From: Rhododendron vialii | Lineage: Eukaryota; Streptophyta; Magnoliopsida; Ericales; Ericaceae | NCBI RefSeq assembly: GCF_030253575.1 | Contig: NC_080564.1 | Location: forward strand, 6,678,501-6,742,500 | DNA: 64,000 nt | Direction of reading: 5' to 3' | Part shown: piece after piece, positions 26,314 to 36,572 of the stretch | How positions within the stretch are numbered: position 1 is the stretch's first letter | Layout of the letters: every line of letters starts with the position of its first letter | Position numbers and translations under genes: made by a program | Notes under the pieces: generated by a model | Told to the model about the DNA's origin: nothing | What the model saw: the letters and a program-made list of their open reading frames with translations, nothing else | Databases searched by the model: none

Positions 26314-27808
26314 AAAATCCACATTCAAATCCTTATTTACAATAGTAGCTAGATATTTATAATTACAACTAGCTACTTGATATTGAGTCATTGAGTAGTG
26401 ACTCCATATATTTATTGTGTTTTTGGTGTTGTTTCCTTTGGAGCCATGACTATTAAGTATTAATTACTGATGTAACCAGTCACACCATCCTGTTGTTTAA
26501 AGAATGGGAGGGGCTAATCTATGACTGGATCTTTATGTATCCGAATCGAGACGCTCTTGATAAGTCGTGTTCGTCTTCTTCCGAATCGAGATGATCTTGA
26601 GAGCCCATCAAACTTCAGATCATATTGGCTAATATAATTAGACATATTTGACCTATAAAGATCTTTAGCAATAGCTTAAGAGCCCAACGTTTTTAAGTGA
26701 CAGTTGGACCAATTGAAGGCCTTAATAATCTTTAAATCTAGCCTGAACTGATCTATATATGTTATCATGCAAATGGCACCCAACAACAGATTCAAGACTC
26801 TTTCACAACTCAGCCACAAAATAAGACTGATCTGCAATGCTAAATGAAAGTTGATGACTAATGGATACTAATTCATGAGAGAAAGCGCAAGGAAGAGGAA
26901 ATAAAATTGTATGAACATTGCTTACAGCAACTGAATAATCATCTTTTAAGCAATGGCATCATTTCCATCGTAGGTCGTTTGACACAATAATTAGGAAGTG
27001 TAGTACAGTAGAGTATAACTAAGGGGAAAGATAGATCAAAGATAATTTCATATATGGTAGCTCGAAAGGATCTAACGAAACATGATATCCTAGCTCAATA
27101 GATGACCAAATTCATGTAACCGACTTCAATTGATTGGGACTTAAAGCTGCATTTAGTTTTGGTTTGGTTTCCCTACAAGGTAAGAGAAGAGAAGGACCAT
27201 GTTCATTTGGGGATTTTGGATTTGTGATTCTCTCTCTGCGCACGGTTTCCTATAAATTTTCTCTCAATTATTATTCTCATTTCTCTATCTATCTATTTCC
27301 ACTCATTACCCAAAATCAAAATTCAAAAATTAAAAAACGAACATGGTGCATAAGGAACCAGCAGCAACAACAACAAAGGAGTGGTTAGCAATTAAATTCT
27401 AACTAAAAGAAGGTACTGGTGAATCACACGGTCGGCTGGGGTTATGCCTACAGGGAGGGCTACCAACCTCAACAAGTAGCCCATCATAGTTGCTTCCCAC
27501 AAGAAGAGGGTATGCTGTTATTGCCACCAATTTTTGCAGCCCCAATCCAAATGCAAATGCATTTGCTTTTGTGACCTAATAGTTACAGCTCCCAGTAGCC
27601 CAAGAGGCCGAGACCAACTCGAGGCCCAAAGATTGAAATAGGAATCAGTCACCTCTCCAAACCAAAATTTATGCCTCTACCATACTCTTCTAAGTAAGTT
27701 ATAATCACCTCACCAACTGCCTTTTAAAACTTTTCTACGTTCACTCATCTCACCAGATGGGTTTCATTCATCTTCGATGGTACATTATTTTATTTCTATA
27801 TATTTCTA
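26314..27808. other. Gene-free stretch with a possible RTE-type LINE tail
   Basis: No gene. Around 27047-27150 the sequence caaattcatgtaaccgactt then caattgattgggacttaaag resembles the 3' end of plant RTE LINEs (GTAGCCGACCCC...TTGGGA...). This is from memory and moderately uncertain. The rest holds nothing recognisable. Confidence 0.35.
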
Positions 27809-28007
27809 CCCAAGGGGTTGGCCTGGTAGTCAAGGCCTAGGACTTAGAGATTTGCTCCCCCTTAAGGTCTCAAATTCGAAACCTCCCAGGTGCCAATATT
27901 CCCTATGGAGCTTTGCTCTGACTTTAATTGGGCGGTGGGATTGAGCCATCGGGATTAGTCAAGGTGCACGTAAGCAAACTCAGACACTGAAGTTATAAGA
28001 AAAAAAA
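27809..28007 (+). mobile_element. Au-type SINE
   Basis: Head cccaaggggttggcctggta, B-box region ctcaaattcgaaacctccca, 3' block gggattagtcaaggtgcacg and an A-rich tail: the full Au SINE order. It is more diverged from my memory of the family than the copy at 14566. No clear target duplication. It ends about 70 bases beyond the stop codon of the convergent PPR gene. Confidence 0.85.
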
Positions 28008-28079
28008 TGATGCATTATTGTTTTTAGAAGATACGCATTTGATCATTTATAATAGATGATGGAGGCAGCATAAGAACAA

Positions 28080-29639
28080 CTAGAATGATTGTTCATAGTC
28101 AACCATCTTGGAATGCAAATTCAGTCCATTTAGTAAAGCCAAGAGGTGGATACCCTCACAAGCTTCATGCGAATCATCCCCAGAAAAGAATCTATGGATG
28201 GAGCCACCTACCTGAACACAGCTCACCCCAGTCATCTTCTTCAACCCTCTGTCTCTCATACCTCTTCTCACGCGTTCTGCATTCTCCCACATCCCAACAT
28301 CAGCGTACTTGTTCGCGATCATCACAAAGTTCCCACCGCTTCTTGGCTCCAGTTCAAACAAACTCTTTCCGACCTTCTCCCCCACACCACTGTAGTCGTT
28401 AATGTCGTGGATCTTGCACGCGCTTAGTAACGTCCTCCACACGACTGCATCTGGTTTAACAGGCATCTTCGCAATGAAGGTATAAGCTTCTCTAAGAAGG
28501 CCAGCGCGACCAAAGCAATCCACCATAGCACCGTAATGTGCCATCACAGGTTTAATTCCGTGCAAATCTTGCATTTCATGGAAGAATCGACGTCCATCCT
28601 CCACAAGTCCAACATGACTACAAGCACATAAGACCCCTAAATATGTCACATAGTTAGGCTTAATTGCACCTCCATTCATCTTTTCGAAAAGCGCAAGGGC
28701 TTCCATGGCACACCCATGTTGTGCGAACCCCAAAATCATAGCACTCCACGTCCATACACTCCGTTCATCCATCCTATCAAAAACCCGGCCAGCACAATAT
28801 ACGTCACCACACTTCGCGTACATATCGAGAAGGGAAGTGCCCAATTTACAATTCACAATAAGCCCTTTTTCAATCACCTGAGAATGAACCCATTTGCCCA
28901 AGCTCAAGTTCCCTAACCCCACACAAGCCGAAAGCAAACCCACCATTGTGACTTCATCCGTCTCAAACCCACAATCTCTCATCCTCACAAAAAGCTCCAT
29001 CGAATCTTTAATTCTATCGTTCTCAATGCAAGCAGAAACAATGGAATTCCAAGAAACAATGGTTCTCATCGTCATTTCATCAAACACCCGGCGTGCATAG
29101 TTAATCTTCCCACAAGACCCGTAAAACAGAACCAAAGTGTTCTGAACATAAATAACCGAATCCTCACCACGCTTTAAAGCATCCGTGTGGATCTGTCTCC
29201 CTACTTTAATTGCGCCAATCGCCGCACACGCTTTGAATAGGAATGGGTAAGTTAGCCTATTGGGTCTAATGCCCCGACCTCGCATCGAAAGGAAAACCCA
29301 CAAGGCTTGTTTTGGGGTGTTTCTTACGGAATAGCCTCTGATCAGATTGTTCCATGAAGAGAGCATTGAGTTATTGGATTTTCGGATAACGAGACGGACG
29401 TAGCTCAAGCTTCCGTTGGGATGTAAGGCGCAGAAGTGGGTAATGGATTTTGAAATGAGTGGGTCTGATTGGAGCCCTGAGATTTGGATTTGAGCGTGGA
29501 TTTGATAGAGTTGTTTCATGGAAGTGCATTTCTTGAGTAGAGAAAGGCATTTTAGCCTTTTGGAGACCAAATTCGTATTACAGTCGGAGATTTTTGGCGG
29601 TTGAATGCGGGTAGCCGTTAATTTGGTCAGTGGAACCAT
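28080..29639 (-). CDS. Pentatricopeptide repeat protein, PLS class, E/E+ type
   Basis: An intronless 519-residue frame, the usual structure for plant PPR genes. Repeats include SWNNLIRGYSVRNTPKQALW, SWNSIVSACIENDRIKDSME and TWSAMILGFAQHGCAMEALA, alternating with long (L) motifs such as TYPFLFKACAAIGAIKVGRQ. The C-terminal E motif (VVWRTLLSACKIHDI) and E+ region (GVSCVQVGGSIHRFFSGDDS) are present; a DYW deaminase domain is not. E/E+ proteins bind organellar transcripts and usually guide C-to-U editing with a DYW partner. It resembles Arabidopsis At2g36730, from memory. The N-terminus is basic with several Ser/Thr, compatible with a transit peptide; plastid versus mitochondrion cannot be told. 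No frame damage. Confidence 0.94.
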   Translation of the reverse strand: MVPLTKLTATRIQPPKISDCNTNLVSKRLKCLSLLKKCTSMKQLYQIHAQIQISGLQSDPLISKSITHFCALHPNGSLSYVRLVIRKSNNSMLSSWNNLIRGYSVRNTPKQALWVFLSMRGRGIRPNRLTYPFLFKACAAIGAIKVGRQIHTDALKRGEDSVIYVQNTLVLFYGSCGKINYARRVFDEMTMRTIVSWNSIVSACIENDRIKDSMELFVRMRDCGFETDEVTMVGLLSACVGLGNLSLGKWVHSQVIEKGLIVNCKLGTSLLDMYAKCGDVYCAGRVFDRMDERSVWTWSAMILGFAQHGCAMEALALFEKMNGGAIKPNYVTYLGVLCACSHVGLVEDGRRFFHEMQDLHGIKPVMAHYGAMVDCFGRAGLLREAYTFIAKMPVKPDAVVWRTLLSACKIHDINDYSGVGEKVGKSLFELEPRSGGNFVMIANKYADVGMWENAERVRRGMRDRGLKKMTGVSCVQVGGSIHRFFSGDDSHEACEGIHLLALLNGLNLHSKMVDYEQSF

Positions 29640-29743
29640 GCCATGGGCTTTCAGGGATGGGAGTTTCTCAAACGCCTACTAGTCTAGTAGTAATTGATTT
29701 CTTTTATCCCCTTTCCGATCTATTCTTTCTTCCCTCGCTTTCA

Positions 29744-29952
29744 GATCTCGTTTGATAACAATGAAAGATGAATGAGATTCATAAGAAGATGAGATTTTAA
29801 AATTGGTAATATGAAGACATTGATAATGAATATACTTATTTAGGATGAGATTAGGATTAGATTGATAACAGTCTCAAAACAGAGAATTAATAGTCCAAAT
29901 GAACTATTAGTCCAGTCTCATGGGCGAATCAAGTTATCAAATGGGGCCTCAG
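29744..29952. mobile_element. MITE just upstream of the PPR gene
   Basis: The left end gatctcgtttgataacaat and the reverse complement of the right end, gaggccccatttgataactt, are inverted copies. The interior is AT-rich (gaatgagattcataagaaga). It lies about 100 bp upstream of the PPR start codon, so it may fall in the promoter or leader. Confidence 0.55.
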
Positions 29953-30829
29953 TCTCCTAACGGCCAAATTCTCTCCTCTCTTTCCATTGTGAGATGGTTG
30001 AGACTCTCTCTTATTATTTTCGGGCTTCAGAGATCTCGATTTGGAGTTCAAGATCTGGGTACTGGCTCTTGAAGCAAGTCGATTTGGGCGACGGTTTCCT
30101 GAGCTTTCCAATGACAACGGTAAAGATGTTAGATAGCAAATTCAGTGATGATACCGCGACACGAGCAAGATCCAGTAAAAATCCCCCATCTATCCACCTC
30201 CACGAGCGGAGTACTAGATTAGACATAAGAGCCGCTTTGTCCGCTTGACCGAAAAAAAAATAAGAGCCGCTTTGTGTATTTATTTATTTTTTTCTTATAT
30301 TGTCGGACCGATAACGTCCTTTTCAGTTTTCATGTTCGCTCTTGTACTCGTTTTATTTAATATATGATATGCCTCACTTTCCATTAAAAAACCTAAGAAT
30401 TTTTTGATCCAAAAACCTTCTAATTTATTCTGTCCTAGGTGGAATTTGAACCCTGGATGAAGGGCTTATTATGTGCCCGACAAACTGAATTAGAAGGCAA
30501 CTTCGATTGGTTCAACTAAGATGACGGTAATTTTTCACATTTTGTTCTTTTTATTTTACTATTATTTATACCTACATTAAGGCTTTTTTCTCTCTTTGAG
30601 GAATTTTCTCAACCCTTTATTGGGGGATAGTCAGTTTAATTAGGGCTTTTCTCCTATGGTTTGAACTTGGCTTTTCTTATAGAATCTTTATTACCCATCT
30701 TTATGACGGGCCCTATATTTGAACTTGTTTTTTTCGGTCTGTTTTGTATTATGTGCCATTTGAACCTATAATGTATATGTCCTAGTATCTAGGTGATTGA
30801 TGGTTTTGGTGCATTCTTCTATGTTAATG

Positions 30830-31368
30830 ATGAAATTGTTCAATGCCTTTGAACTATGAGTGGTACCGGACATACCTTCAAAATAGGAAAATTAAAACCA
30901 GTGATTAAACGAAACTGCTTAGTACATTTGGCTAAAGGTATAAATAAAGTTAAGGGATATATTGGGAATGCCTTGAATTTGTCGCGAGAGCAGCAGCAAA
31001 AACCAAAATCGGAACATTTTGGTTTTTTGTTTCGAACCAGAGTCACGGTGATCTAAACCAACGGGACAGTTTTGTGTGCATTTTGTTACTTTGTTCCTGT
31101 TTTGTTGAACCCTATTATAAATAGGGGTTTGGGGAGACTTCTAGGGTTTCATCCTTTGCTTCTCTTCCCATATCGTGGCCTCTCTAGAATTACTGATCAT
31201 AGCCGGCTCTTTGTATCTATTCCCCACGTTTGATAGTAAATTCTCTCTCTCATTGCCCTTGGATGTACCCATCTTGAAAAATCACGTATAAGTTGTGTCT
31301 CGTGTACTTGCTTGTTTTGTTTTCTTTTCTTGCTCTTAACTTGCACTCATAACATTCGTTACAACAGA
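30830..31368 (+). mobile_element. Possible solo LTR (Copia-like), borders uncertain
   Basis: A TATA-like centre (ctattataaataggggttt) is followed by cttctagggtttcatcc, then cttggatgtacccatcttg and gtgtctcgtgtacttgctt, and the segment ends near ttcgttacaaca. This resembles the R/U5 part of plant Copia LTRs. No primer-binding site or internal domain follows and no target duplication was found, so it is at best a solo LTR fossil of unknown age. Confidence 0.35.
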
Positions 31369-32641
31369 ATAAACAAAAACAGAGTAATTAAAGGGATCGT
31401 CTCTTCTATTGATTTTCTTGAACATGAATGTGAGTCTGTGACCTTTAAACATAGTAAATGAAGGAAGGCTAGCACACGGGAGGAAGTCCAACACCAACGA
31501 AGTCTAATCCCTGACTAATAAATGTTTTTTTTTCTCCAACTCTCGATTGTCAGATGACTATCATTGCAGTATTAATCCCTAGAGTTATGGGTAACGGGTT
31601 ATCTGATCATCATGGGTTTTTTTGGCACGGATGATTTGCTTTTCTTACCGGGTTATAGATATCGTGGGCCCATTCAAATTCAACGATTATTGGTTGGGTG
31701 ATATGATATTTCCTCAATAAGTTCACGTTGGGAAATTTTCTGATCTCATCCGCAGACGGAAGTATACAAAAAGGAAAATATCACACTACAAAAAAAAAAC
31801 TTTTAAGAATATACGTGATTCGATCCCAATACCTACTCCCCAGGAGGGAGAAAGAGAACAATTTACACTATAACAATGAAGATTACAACGGTGAGATGCA
31901 AATATCAAAGACCCACACTTGATATTTTCCTCACACCCCTCTGCTTCATTGTAAGATCTTCACATTTATTACTGCCAAATGCCAATACACAACACACCAA
32001 CCATTTTCCTTTTCTTCCAATGCATTAACATCACATGGGCAAAGATAAACATGTCTTTTCTTCATAGCAGAGGACTGACTGGATCACGAGGCTCTGTTTT
32101 TTTTTTTCTTAACAGCAACTGGATCACGAGAGTCGAGACTGAAGTCACTGAACCAGTCATATGAGTCCAGGTTGGTTTTTGAAAATTTCCAATAATAAAA
32201 TAAAATAAAGAATCGGGATCCTCTCCAATCCTCGGTTGGGACTAGTCCGTCCAAATATTAGTTGCTCATTTTGATAATTAATAAAACAAAATCGCTAGTA
32301 ATTCCTTAGTGACAAGAGACTAATCTTACTAGTAAGATATCATCAATAAATTCATACCATTAATTTGCTCGAATAGACAGTCGAAATAGAAGGTCCGGAT
32401 CCTAGAATAAAGCATCGTTGTAGGAAATGAAAATTATGTAACGAATATCCTTGCTTCCCAAATTGGGATTTTCTTTTTTACAAATGCAATTTTCTTTGAG
32501 TGGTTCTTAGATTAGAGGGATGTGAAAATCATTTTCCGTAAATCGGAGAGAAGGTCCTTCAACTACATATACCACTGAACTAGTGCTTTGTCATATATAA
32601 TATGCCCCATAACTCACAAGGAGATAATAAAGAAAGAAACC
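31369..32641. other. Gene-free stretch upstream of the RNase T2 gene
   Basis: No gene recognised. Short AT-rich frames only. Confidence 0.4.
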
Positions 32642-35406
32642 ATGAAATCTATGTCCACAGTCTCCATTTTGACCATCTTTGCACTATCCCTTTCACCACT
32701 TCCATGTTTTGCAGGAGATTTCCTTTACCTTGTCCTACAGGTATGTGATTTTTATGAGTCTTTAGAATATTACTATCTAGATTGCCTTTCCTTTACCTTG
32801 TCCTGCACAGACCATACGCGGGCAGTCATAGTTGGCATAGAACCAGTCTACTGGCACAGCAAATCTGTGCACAGATTGGGCACAGCAAATCTGTGCACAG
32901 ATTTTTATGTGGAGCCCACTACAGGTCCCACACAAGTGATTCGAGCCGTTCATTATGTTGAAAACATTTTTTCAAGGGCCTCCGCGAAAAAATCAGCTCA
33001 ATCCGATACCTATAAGTGCTTGATTTAATCGTCTAACTTTTCATTCAAGTTTTTAGAAAATATCAGTTCAATCCGATACCTATAAGTGCTTGATTTAATC
33101 GTCTAATTTTTCATTCAAGTTTTTAGAAAATGAAAAGTTAGACGATTAGATCAAGTACTTATAGGTATTGGATTGAGCTAATTTTTTGCGGTGACCCTAA
33201 AAAAATGTTTTAAACATAATAAACGGCTCAGATCACTTGTGTGGGACCCTTAGTGGGCCCCACGTAGAAATCTGTGCACAGATTTGCTGTGCTAGTAGAC
33301 TTTCTGGTTGGCATAAGCCCGCCGCCCTAAAGGGGTCTCCAGCGTGCAAGGACTCTCTTGCACCACCTCATATCTCTGCCGGATGAACATTAACTTTCCT
33401 AGTTCTACGGGAACTTCTAATCCCTAGGATTAGGATTTAGGATGCACAGTGCCGACTCTGATGTGTGAGTTGCCCAAGCAAAACCTTAAACTTGGTTACC
33501 CACTCACTAAAGTAACAAAAAAATATAAAGACATACAAGTCAAAAAAAAAAAAAATCAAGGTTCCATTGTGTGTTTAGCTTGAATTACAAGGGTGTTCAA
33601 GATTGCGTTTCGAATGACTGTGCAATTCAGTCCCTTGTTTTGGTACATATCACGTAAATTTTTATTTTTATTTTTATAAGTCAAATTTGATTACAAGAAA
33701 TTAAACAGGTCTATCCTTCATAAGGAGGATTTTGAGCCCAGACGGAATACAACCTGGATTAAAACTAGAAGCTCTATCTATACAATTTGTTGCTAACAAG
33801 TGAGCCACACTGTTTTGCTCCCTAGAAACCCAAACAAAAACCCAGGTCCTTTGAGAAGCCCAGATCTTGATGTCCTCCACAACTGCTATCTCCCACGGGC
33901 ACTGCTCCACCTTTTTGTTAAGACAGTCAATCACAATTCGATAATCTGATTCAAAAACTGCTTTATCAATTCCCAAATCAATTGCCATCCCACAGGCAAT
34001 ACGCAAAGCCCAGGCTTCCGTCACCAATGCTGAAGAAGCCACAATTCTGCCTGCTCTATAGTATTGCATCACTCCACCACTATCTCTCGCTAAACAACCA
34101 AAGGCAGCCAAGTTGCGGGAAGAGGAAAACGCTCCATCATAGTTGAATTTAACAAACGGGGGGGGGGGGTTTGTGCGGCATTCCTTCAATCTTTTACTAA
34201 GCCTTTTAGGGTTGCAGTGGCCGGGGTCGTACTGTAGCACAAAGCATGGCTGTTGCTTCCCGAAGAATGGAAAACCTGCAAATGATTTCACCATTGCTGG
34301 ACTGTGGCCCTGCTACTTGAATGCCACTATCCCTCAGTTCTGCAATTCTCATAGCCAGCTCAACTTAGCCAAGGTACTTTAAATTTTTTATCACCATCTT
34401 AATTTGGATGTACTAGAATTAAAATCTATGCCGTGATAACATAGGAATAGCTAATCAACTTGTCAGAAATCAAAATAAGACCCTCTCATTGCCAATTTTT
34501 CAGGATTAATTGAGCGACGATGGTACAATGTTGATCATTTTAGTATTTTTTTTGCCACCCGCACTGGCGCCTTCAAATTCTGTCCTGTACGTTTATGGTG
34601 GAGTTTGTAATGCGAAATTGACATATGTTGTTAGAATATCTAAGGTAGATTCGTACAAGATACTCATGCGCGCACGCATCGCACAGAACACACGGAGTTT
34701 GGCCTTAAGCCGCCTTACAAGATTTGTGTCTACATTTATACGATGTACACAGTACCTGAGAATTGAACCATCGGTCTAACGGCGTCTCCATTGGAGATAA
34801 TGCATGGTAAATATTATCTCTAGTCCTTATCCCCAGCTAGCTACAATATTAATCATCATTGTTGGAATGTAAAATTTTATGAGGCAGGCCTCAAACCTAA
34901 CCAAAAGCCTGCAAGTAAATTGGGTCTCGCTTGCCTGCCCAAGCAGTGATGGATTGAGTCTGTGGGCCCGTGAATGGCAGCAGCATGGGACATGCTCAGG
35001 CCTCAACCAACTTGACTACTTTGAGGCAGCTCTCAGACTTAAGAAGCAAGTCAACCTCCTTAAAACACTCAACAATGCAGGTAATTAATTAAGCTGACTG
35101 ATTATTACTCTTGTTAGTATCTTGTTAGCTTTTCACAAGACCCACAACCCTTTTTTTTTTCCTTTCTCCATAGGAATCCAACCAAATGGGAGGTTTTACA
35201 AGACAGGCGCAGTGGTGGAGGAGACCATACGAAAGGCAGTCGGGTATATGCCAGGGTTATGGTGCAATGAGGACAAATCGGGGAACCGTCAGCTCTATCA
35301 AGTAGTCATGTGTGGCGACTTTGCTGGAAACAGGATCATAGACTGTCCAGGGATCCCAACGGGGAAGGGGGAGTGCGCTGCGTCTATCAAGTTTCCTCCA
35401 TTCTAA
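32642..35406 (+). CDS. Ribonuclease T2 family protein lacking the first catalytic His
   Basis: Four exons: 32642-32740, 34218-34373, 34888-35080 and 35174-35406, with GT-AG introns and consistent phases, giving 226 residues (normal S-like RNase size). A signal peptide (MKSMSTVSILTIFALSLSPL) is followed by FLYLVLQWPGSYC. The first active-site block, normally FTIHGLWP, is FTIAGLWP, so the catalytic His is Ala60. The second block is EWQQHGTC and keeps Glu114 and His118, although the usual Lys is Gln. The family Cys positions and the C-terminal region (LYQVVMCGDF to FPPF) look intact. T2 enzymes need both His residues to cleave RNA, so this protein is probably secreted but inactive as an RNase. 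Inactive T2 relatives are known as storage or defence proteins. Intron 1 (1.5 kb) carries a MULE-like MITE and an antisense LINE fragment. Confidence 0.9.
32840..33306. mobile_element. MULE-like MITE in RNase T2 intron 1
   Basis: 467 bp flanked by a perfect 9-bp duplication gttggcata (32831-32839 and 33307-33315). The inverted ends share gtctactggcacagcaaatc / gtctactagcacagcaaatc. Inside, a gcacagcaaatctgtgcaca unit is doubled at the left end. A segment starting tcaatccgatacctataagt occurs twice in direct order and once inverted. No coding capacity. The host intron's splice sites are untouched. Confidence 0.88.
33657..34190 (-). mobile_element. LINE fragment with RNase H domain, antisense in RNase T2 intron 1
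   Basis: On the minus strand an open frame encodes an RNase H domain: FVKFNYDGAFSSSRNLAAFG, then ARDSGGVMQYYRAG, TEAWALRIACGMAIDLGI, ESDYRIVIDCLN and WVSREQNSVAHLLA. The acidic residues of YDGAF, TEAWAL and ESDY, and the late SREQN/AH motif, are kept. Plant L1-type LINEs carry this RVT_3-type RNase H downstream of reverse transcriptase. The 3' end is a (TAAAAA)n tail (33657-33676). Reverse transcriptase is absent, so this is a 5'-truncated copy. The frame runs on to 34294 only because the antisense of RNase T2 exon 2 happens to be open. Still open, so possibly a fairly recent insertion. Confidence 0.82.
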
Positions 35407-36572
35407 AGACTGTAGTAGTAGCAAATAACACCACCGGAAAAGTAACGGGCTAGACTTATGGCAATTTATGCTATGTTCTTGTTTCAATTAATAGTTACTA
35501 GCTAGTTTGATGCTTGTAAATCGGCTTTTTGTTTGGAAGAAATCACAGAAAGGAAAAAATCAAGAGTCTTTGAGATATAGTGGTGAAGGATAAGAATCAG
35601 TGATGTAGAACTATTGTCCACGTTAATATATAGTCGTTATTCCCTTGGCCTATGTCTTCCAGTTTCCCTCCTACTGGCTGCTTGCCTTGGGTGAGGCGGT
35701 AGTTGGTATGGCTGATGGCTCTCTGTTCTCTTCTAGGATTCTCCGTGAGTCTAGAATTCAAATGATCATGCCTAGAGGAGGGCTGCTGCATCTAGTTGTC
35801 CCTTCCTCCGCCCTTTTTGGCTAACAAACATTTATTGTCGTTCCCTTTGACGCGGCTTGCAGGGATACCATTTCGACAGCCCTTTCATTGAAATTTTGTT
35901 CAGTTCTGTAACTTTGTGTACTTATCTGCAATTCATTAGACTCTCAAAGGTCCCAAATATTGATGTCAAAAATTAGTGCTTTCCTTAATGGTATAAAAAG
36001 TGTCAAACATGCCATAAGCTTAAATGAAAGCATCAAACACGTCTTTATTATCCAACTTGGACTCTTCCAGATATAGATCAATAAACAGTATTGATCATCG
36101 AAATAGGTTCAGTAATAGACTTACATATGCCGCGACCAGACCATAATAGGACCACAGATCCACAATATCTACTCTATATATCAGAGAATGAGAATAGGTA
36201 CCATGAGACGGAAAGGGAACCCATATGCCTTAAGGGGATATAGTGTTTACTGACTATAATTCTAGCCAAGAAAAGGGAGGACGGTCCCCATCAAACACAT
36301 AAGAAATACCCCATATGGAAGTGAAACAAAGCCATTTTATTAATCTTACACACCACCACGCACATGAACAAAAAAGTATAGACACCTGTAGAGTCTCGTT
36401 TACAACCGAGAAAGTGGGAAAGAAAATTCAGCACAGTCGCAGAAACAATCCCATAACAACATCATCAGCAAACAACCAGTACATATCAAGGAAATGAAAA
36501 CTCTTTCTTTTTTCTTTTTTCTTTTTTACTGCCAAGTTAAAATGATCTCATGTTGTAGTATCCTCCTGGTGA
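35407..36572. other. Gene-free stretch between convergent genes
   Basis: 3' flank of the RNase T2 gene and, from the other side, of the PSY-like gene. No further gene, tRNA or paired repeat recognised. Confidence 0.4.
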
